Shown here: piece after piece, positions 62,114 to 64,000 of the stretch
How the letters are laid out: each line of letters begins with the position of its first letter
Position numbering within the stretch: position 1 is the first letter of the stretch
Source: Iris pallida
Taxonomy: Eukaryota > Streptophyta > Magnoliopsida > Asparagales > Iridaceae
DNA length: 64,000 nt
Direction of reading: 5' to 3'
NCBI GenBank assembly: GCA_029216955.1
Contig: JANAVB010004000.1
Span: 2,599,942-2,663,941, forward strand
Notes under the pieces: generated by a model
Told to the model about the DNA's origin: nothing
The model's database searches: none
The model's input: the letters and a program-made list of their open reading frames with translations, nothing else
Made by a program: the position numbers and the translations under genes

Positions 62114-62951
62114 AGTTGAGACGTACTATAGATTGGGAGTATCTTACATTGTACTACGACCTATTGCAGATTCTTTGATCTTGATATTGATTAATTGACT
62201 TGACTTGTGACATACTATACATTGGGAGTATCTTGCATTGTACTACGATTTATAGGAGTCTACTTGACCTTGTATTCCTTTAGGAGAGGAGATCGATATT
62301 AGAATTGGCTATTCTCGACTGGGAGTATCTTGTATTGTCCTACAGTCGAAACCTACTATAAATTGGAAGTATCTTACATTGTACTACAAGCTATAGGGTT
62401 AATCGTTTGATTGATAGCCAAGTCTAGTATTATATTTCCATTTGACTTGTCGTGTCTTAGATGTTCTTCTTGCACCGTCCTTATCTTCCATACATGTTAT
62501 TTACTGTTATATTAATAGGCATATTTTATGTATCTTGCTAGTCCTCTGAGGACCTGATGATCTCTTTAGGTAGCTGGTTGCACGGAGTTAGTTAGCTGAG
62601 CATGTGGTAGTCGATTATATCTGCATTATTCAGGTATTTTATAGTGATATTGCTTTATTATCTTCTCGTGCTCTTATGATATATCCTGGTTTTTAGCCTA
62701 GTTTCATAGACAAATATTATTCTTAGAGTCTAATCGGACAATATCCTAGTGGGCTGCAGACCATGAACCATACTTGTTCATTCTGGATTTATATACATCT
62801 CGTGGATTGAGATATAGTTTAGATTACCATATTAGACATGATACCATGCTCTTGACAGCCGATACATATTCGAGTCGGGCTGGAGTCCACTTGATACGTA
62901 GCTGGCTTGCTCATGCACTTGTATCCTGAAAAGCTGGTGCGGGTCGTGACA
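62114..62951 (+). repeat. Element F 5' LTR, second segment
   Basis: Ends GGTGCGGGTCGTGACA, the same as element A. It contains four loosely repeated ~70-90-bp units with GGGAGTATCTTGCATTGTAC near 62130-62390, continuing one left of G (58890-58917). Confidence 0.8.
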
Positions 62952-62959
62952 AGTTTTTA

Positions 62960-62977
62960 TGGTGGCCCATGCAGGTC
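62960..62977 (+). other. Primer-binding site, tRNA-Ile(AAU) type (element F)
   Basis: TGGTGGCCCATGCAGGTC, identical to that of A, 8 nt after the LTR end. Confidence 0.7.
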
Positions 62978-63518
62978 AGAGCATATCGTATCGATTATGT
63001 AACTGTACTGATACAAGCCTGCGAATATGACCAAACCTTAGAAATCTTAACCACACTGCCTTGAAAATTCTTTTAGAAATTTCTCTACAGTTCTTGAAAC
63101 TTCGCATTCGCTCTCGTTTATTCTTCTTCGCCTTTCCGCACCATTGATTCTCCTCCCTTCCTATTTCGGGGTGACGAATGATCGTGCTGTCTAGAATTCA
63201 TCAAAAATTCTTAAGTTATAGTATAATATTGCTTGATTGTTGAATATTTGGTTGTTTATAGATATGAGGGATTATAGATGCCATATGCCCTAGATATCTG
63301 TTGGTAGGATTGTTAGCAACTAGTTAGAAGGTTATAAGGTTTTAATGACCTGTGTTTCGAGGGAGTAGTGTGACCAAAGGTGGGTAGAAGTCCTCCAACT
63401 TATGTAGTTACAAAATAATTAGGAGGAGGATATAAACTATGTTGAGGAATTAAAATTTAAGGAGATTAAGGTAATAGTAGACTTCTTTTTTGAATTTTAA
63501 GGAATAGTTATGAATTAG
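62978..63518 (+). other. Element F residual interior
   Basis: About 540 bp between primer site and polypurine block. No gene is visible on either strand. It looks like the two ends of a larger interior joined together. Confidence 0.7.
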
Positions 63519-63556
63519 AATTTTGAGGACGAAATTATTTTTAAGGTGGATAGAGT
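63519..63556 (+). other. Element F polypurine tract and 3' block
   Basis: TTTTGAGGACGAAATTATTT then TTAAGGTGGATAGAGT, abutting the 3' LTR at 63557. A diverged version of the block in A, B, C and E. Confidence 0.75.
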
Positions 63557-64000
63557 TGTAACTCCTCTTCCCGAAAATTTTGAAATATTTTTATTTATTT
63601 GTTTGATTTTAATGGTGATTTTTGAATGTTATAAATAATTAATTAGTTAATTATTACGGTAGATGCCTTTAGTCACAATTAAATTTGGAGTACAAGATGA
63701 CCAAATTTTTTGGCACGGATAGTGTAGTTGGGTGCCTTGACTAGTATTTTAGCTATGGTAGGGAAGGCGGAGCCATAGATGTGTTCTAACTACGAAAACT
63801 AGGCCAAGTTGCGACTTAACCCCCAACGATAATTTATTTATTTAATTATTAGATTATTGACTTTCTAGAAGACCCGGTTGTACCAATTTTGCCCCGACTT
63901 GACCCGAACCAAATTCAAATCTAAATAAACATGTAATACTCTCAAATACCTTCATGTTGATATATATTCTGTATATATATTTTGTTAATATTGATATGTT
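63557..64000 (+). repeat. Element F 3' LTR (start only)
   Basis: Matches 56584-57030 with few differences; it is cut by the end of the window. Confidence 0.88.

Larger units (their letters stand above)
30905..64000 (-). mobile_element. Element E: nested host element holding C, D and F
   Basis: Reconstructed on the - strand. The 3' LTR remnant is 30905-32631 and the small interior 32632-33626. The 5' LTR starts at 33627 and is spread over 33627-35983, 46854-46969 and 55089-56583, then beyond the window after F. Support: segment 55165-56583 is a second copy of 30905-32285, the part of the LTR expected further along. The pieces sum to a roughly 4-kb LTR, like B. C has a clean TSD and D a near-perfect one. 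The 3' LTR lacks its first ~2.5 kb. Confidence 0.65.
56584..64000 (+). mobile_element. Element F: LTR element with a tiny interior, split by G
   Basis: 5' LTR 56584-58917 plus 62114-62951 (about 3.17 kb), interior 62952-63556 (605 bp), 3' LTR from 63557 to beyond the window. The two LTR starts match over about 440 bp (TGTAACTCCTCTTCCC onward). Orientation is +, from the primer site and polypurine block. No protein-coding sequence, so it is non-autonomous. The right target duplication is outside the window. Confidence 0.85.

Overview
This window is nuclear DNA of a flowering plant with a large, repeat-rich genome. The evidence is long-LTR Ty3/gypsy retrotransposons with plant chromovirus-type Pol, primer-binding sites that fit plant tRNAs, a CACTA-type terminus (CACTACAAGAAA) and a decayed DUF4283 protein. 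A monocot is possible but not shown. I see no intact host gene, no rRNA or tRNA gene and no CRISPR array.

Layout, left to right. 1-1108 is the tail of an LTR. 1109-5690 is element A (+ strand): a 5' LTR part, a gag-only interior and a truncated 3' LTR. At about 5690 it is fused to element P (- strand), a decayed gag-pol whose 5' LTR (9399-23570) is split by element B. B (10648-21981; TSD ACAAT) has two 4.3-kb LTRs around 2.7 kb without genes, which makes it LARD-like. 23571-25500 is a broken DUF4283 gene with a GC-rich repeat region and a run of 48 G. About 25.6-30.7 kb is low-GC DNA with fragments of a MAP-kinase gene and a chloroplast-type peptidyl-tRNA hydrolase gene, ending at a CACTA-type terminus at 30711. 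From 30905 to the window end lies element E (- strand). Its 5' LTR has been hit by C (35984-46848; TSD CCTAT; gag-pol nearly complete), D (46970-55083; a gene-less LARD-like element) and F (56584 to beyond 64000). F carries a solo LTR, G (58918-62108; TSD ACTAC), in its own 5' LTR.

How the parts relate. Only C and P carry pol. A, B, E and F lack pol. A, B, C, E, F and P share an unusual primer-binding site that reads as complementary to plant tRNA-Ile(AAU), and those whose 3' ends are present share a block ending in GAGGACGAAA and AAGGAGGGTAGA. The best reading is a family of parasitic derivatives moved by the proteins of C/P-like elements. D differs: it has the classical initiator-Met site.

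Decay has a signature. In-frame stops in A and C are all TAG at positions that look like former CAG or CTGG, as expected from deamination of CHG-methylated cytosine. C itself is inactive: two TAG stops, a 16-bp tandem duplication that shifts the frame, and loss of the first catalytic Asp in reverse transcriptase. Calls were made by eye. LTR boundaries supported by TSDs are firm; fragment identities and the E reconstruction are less so.
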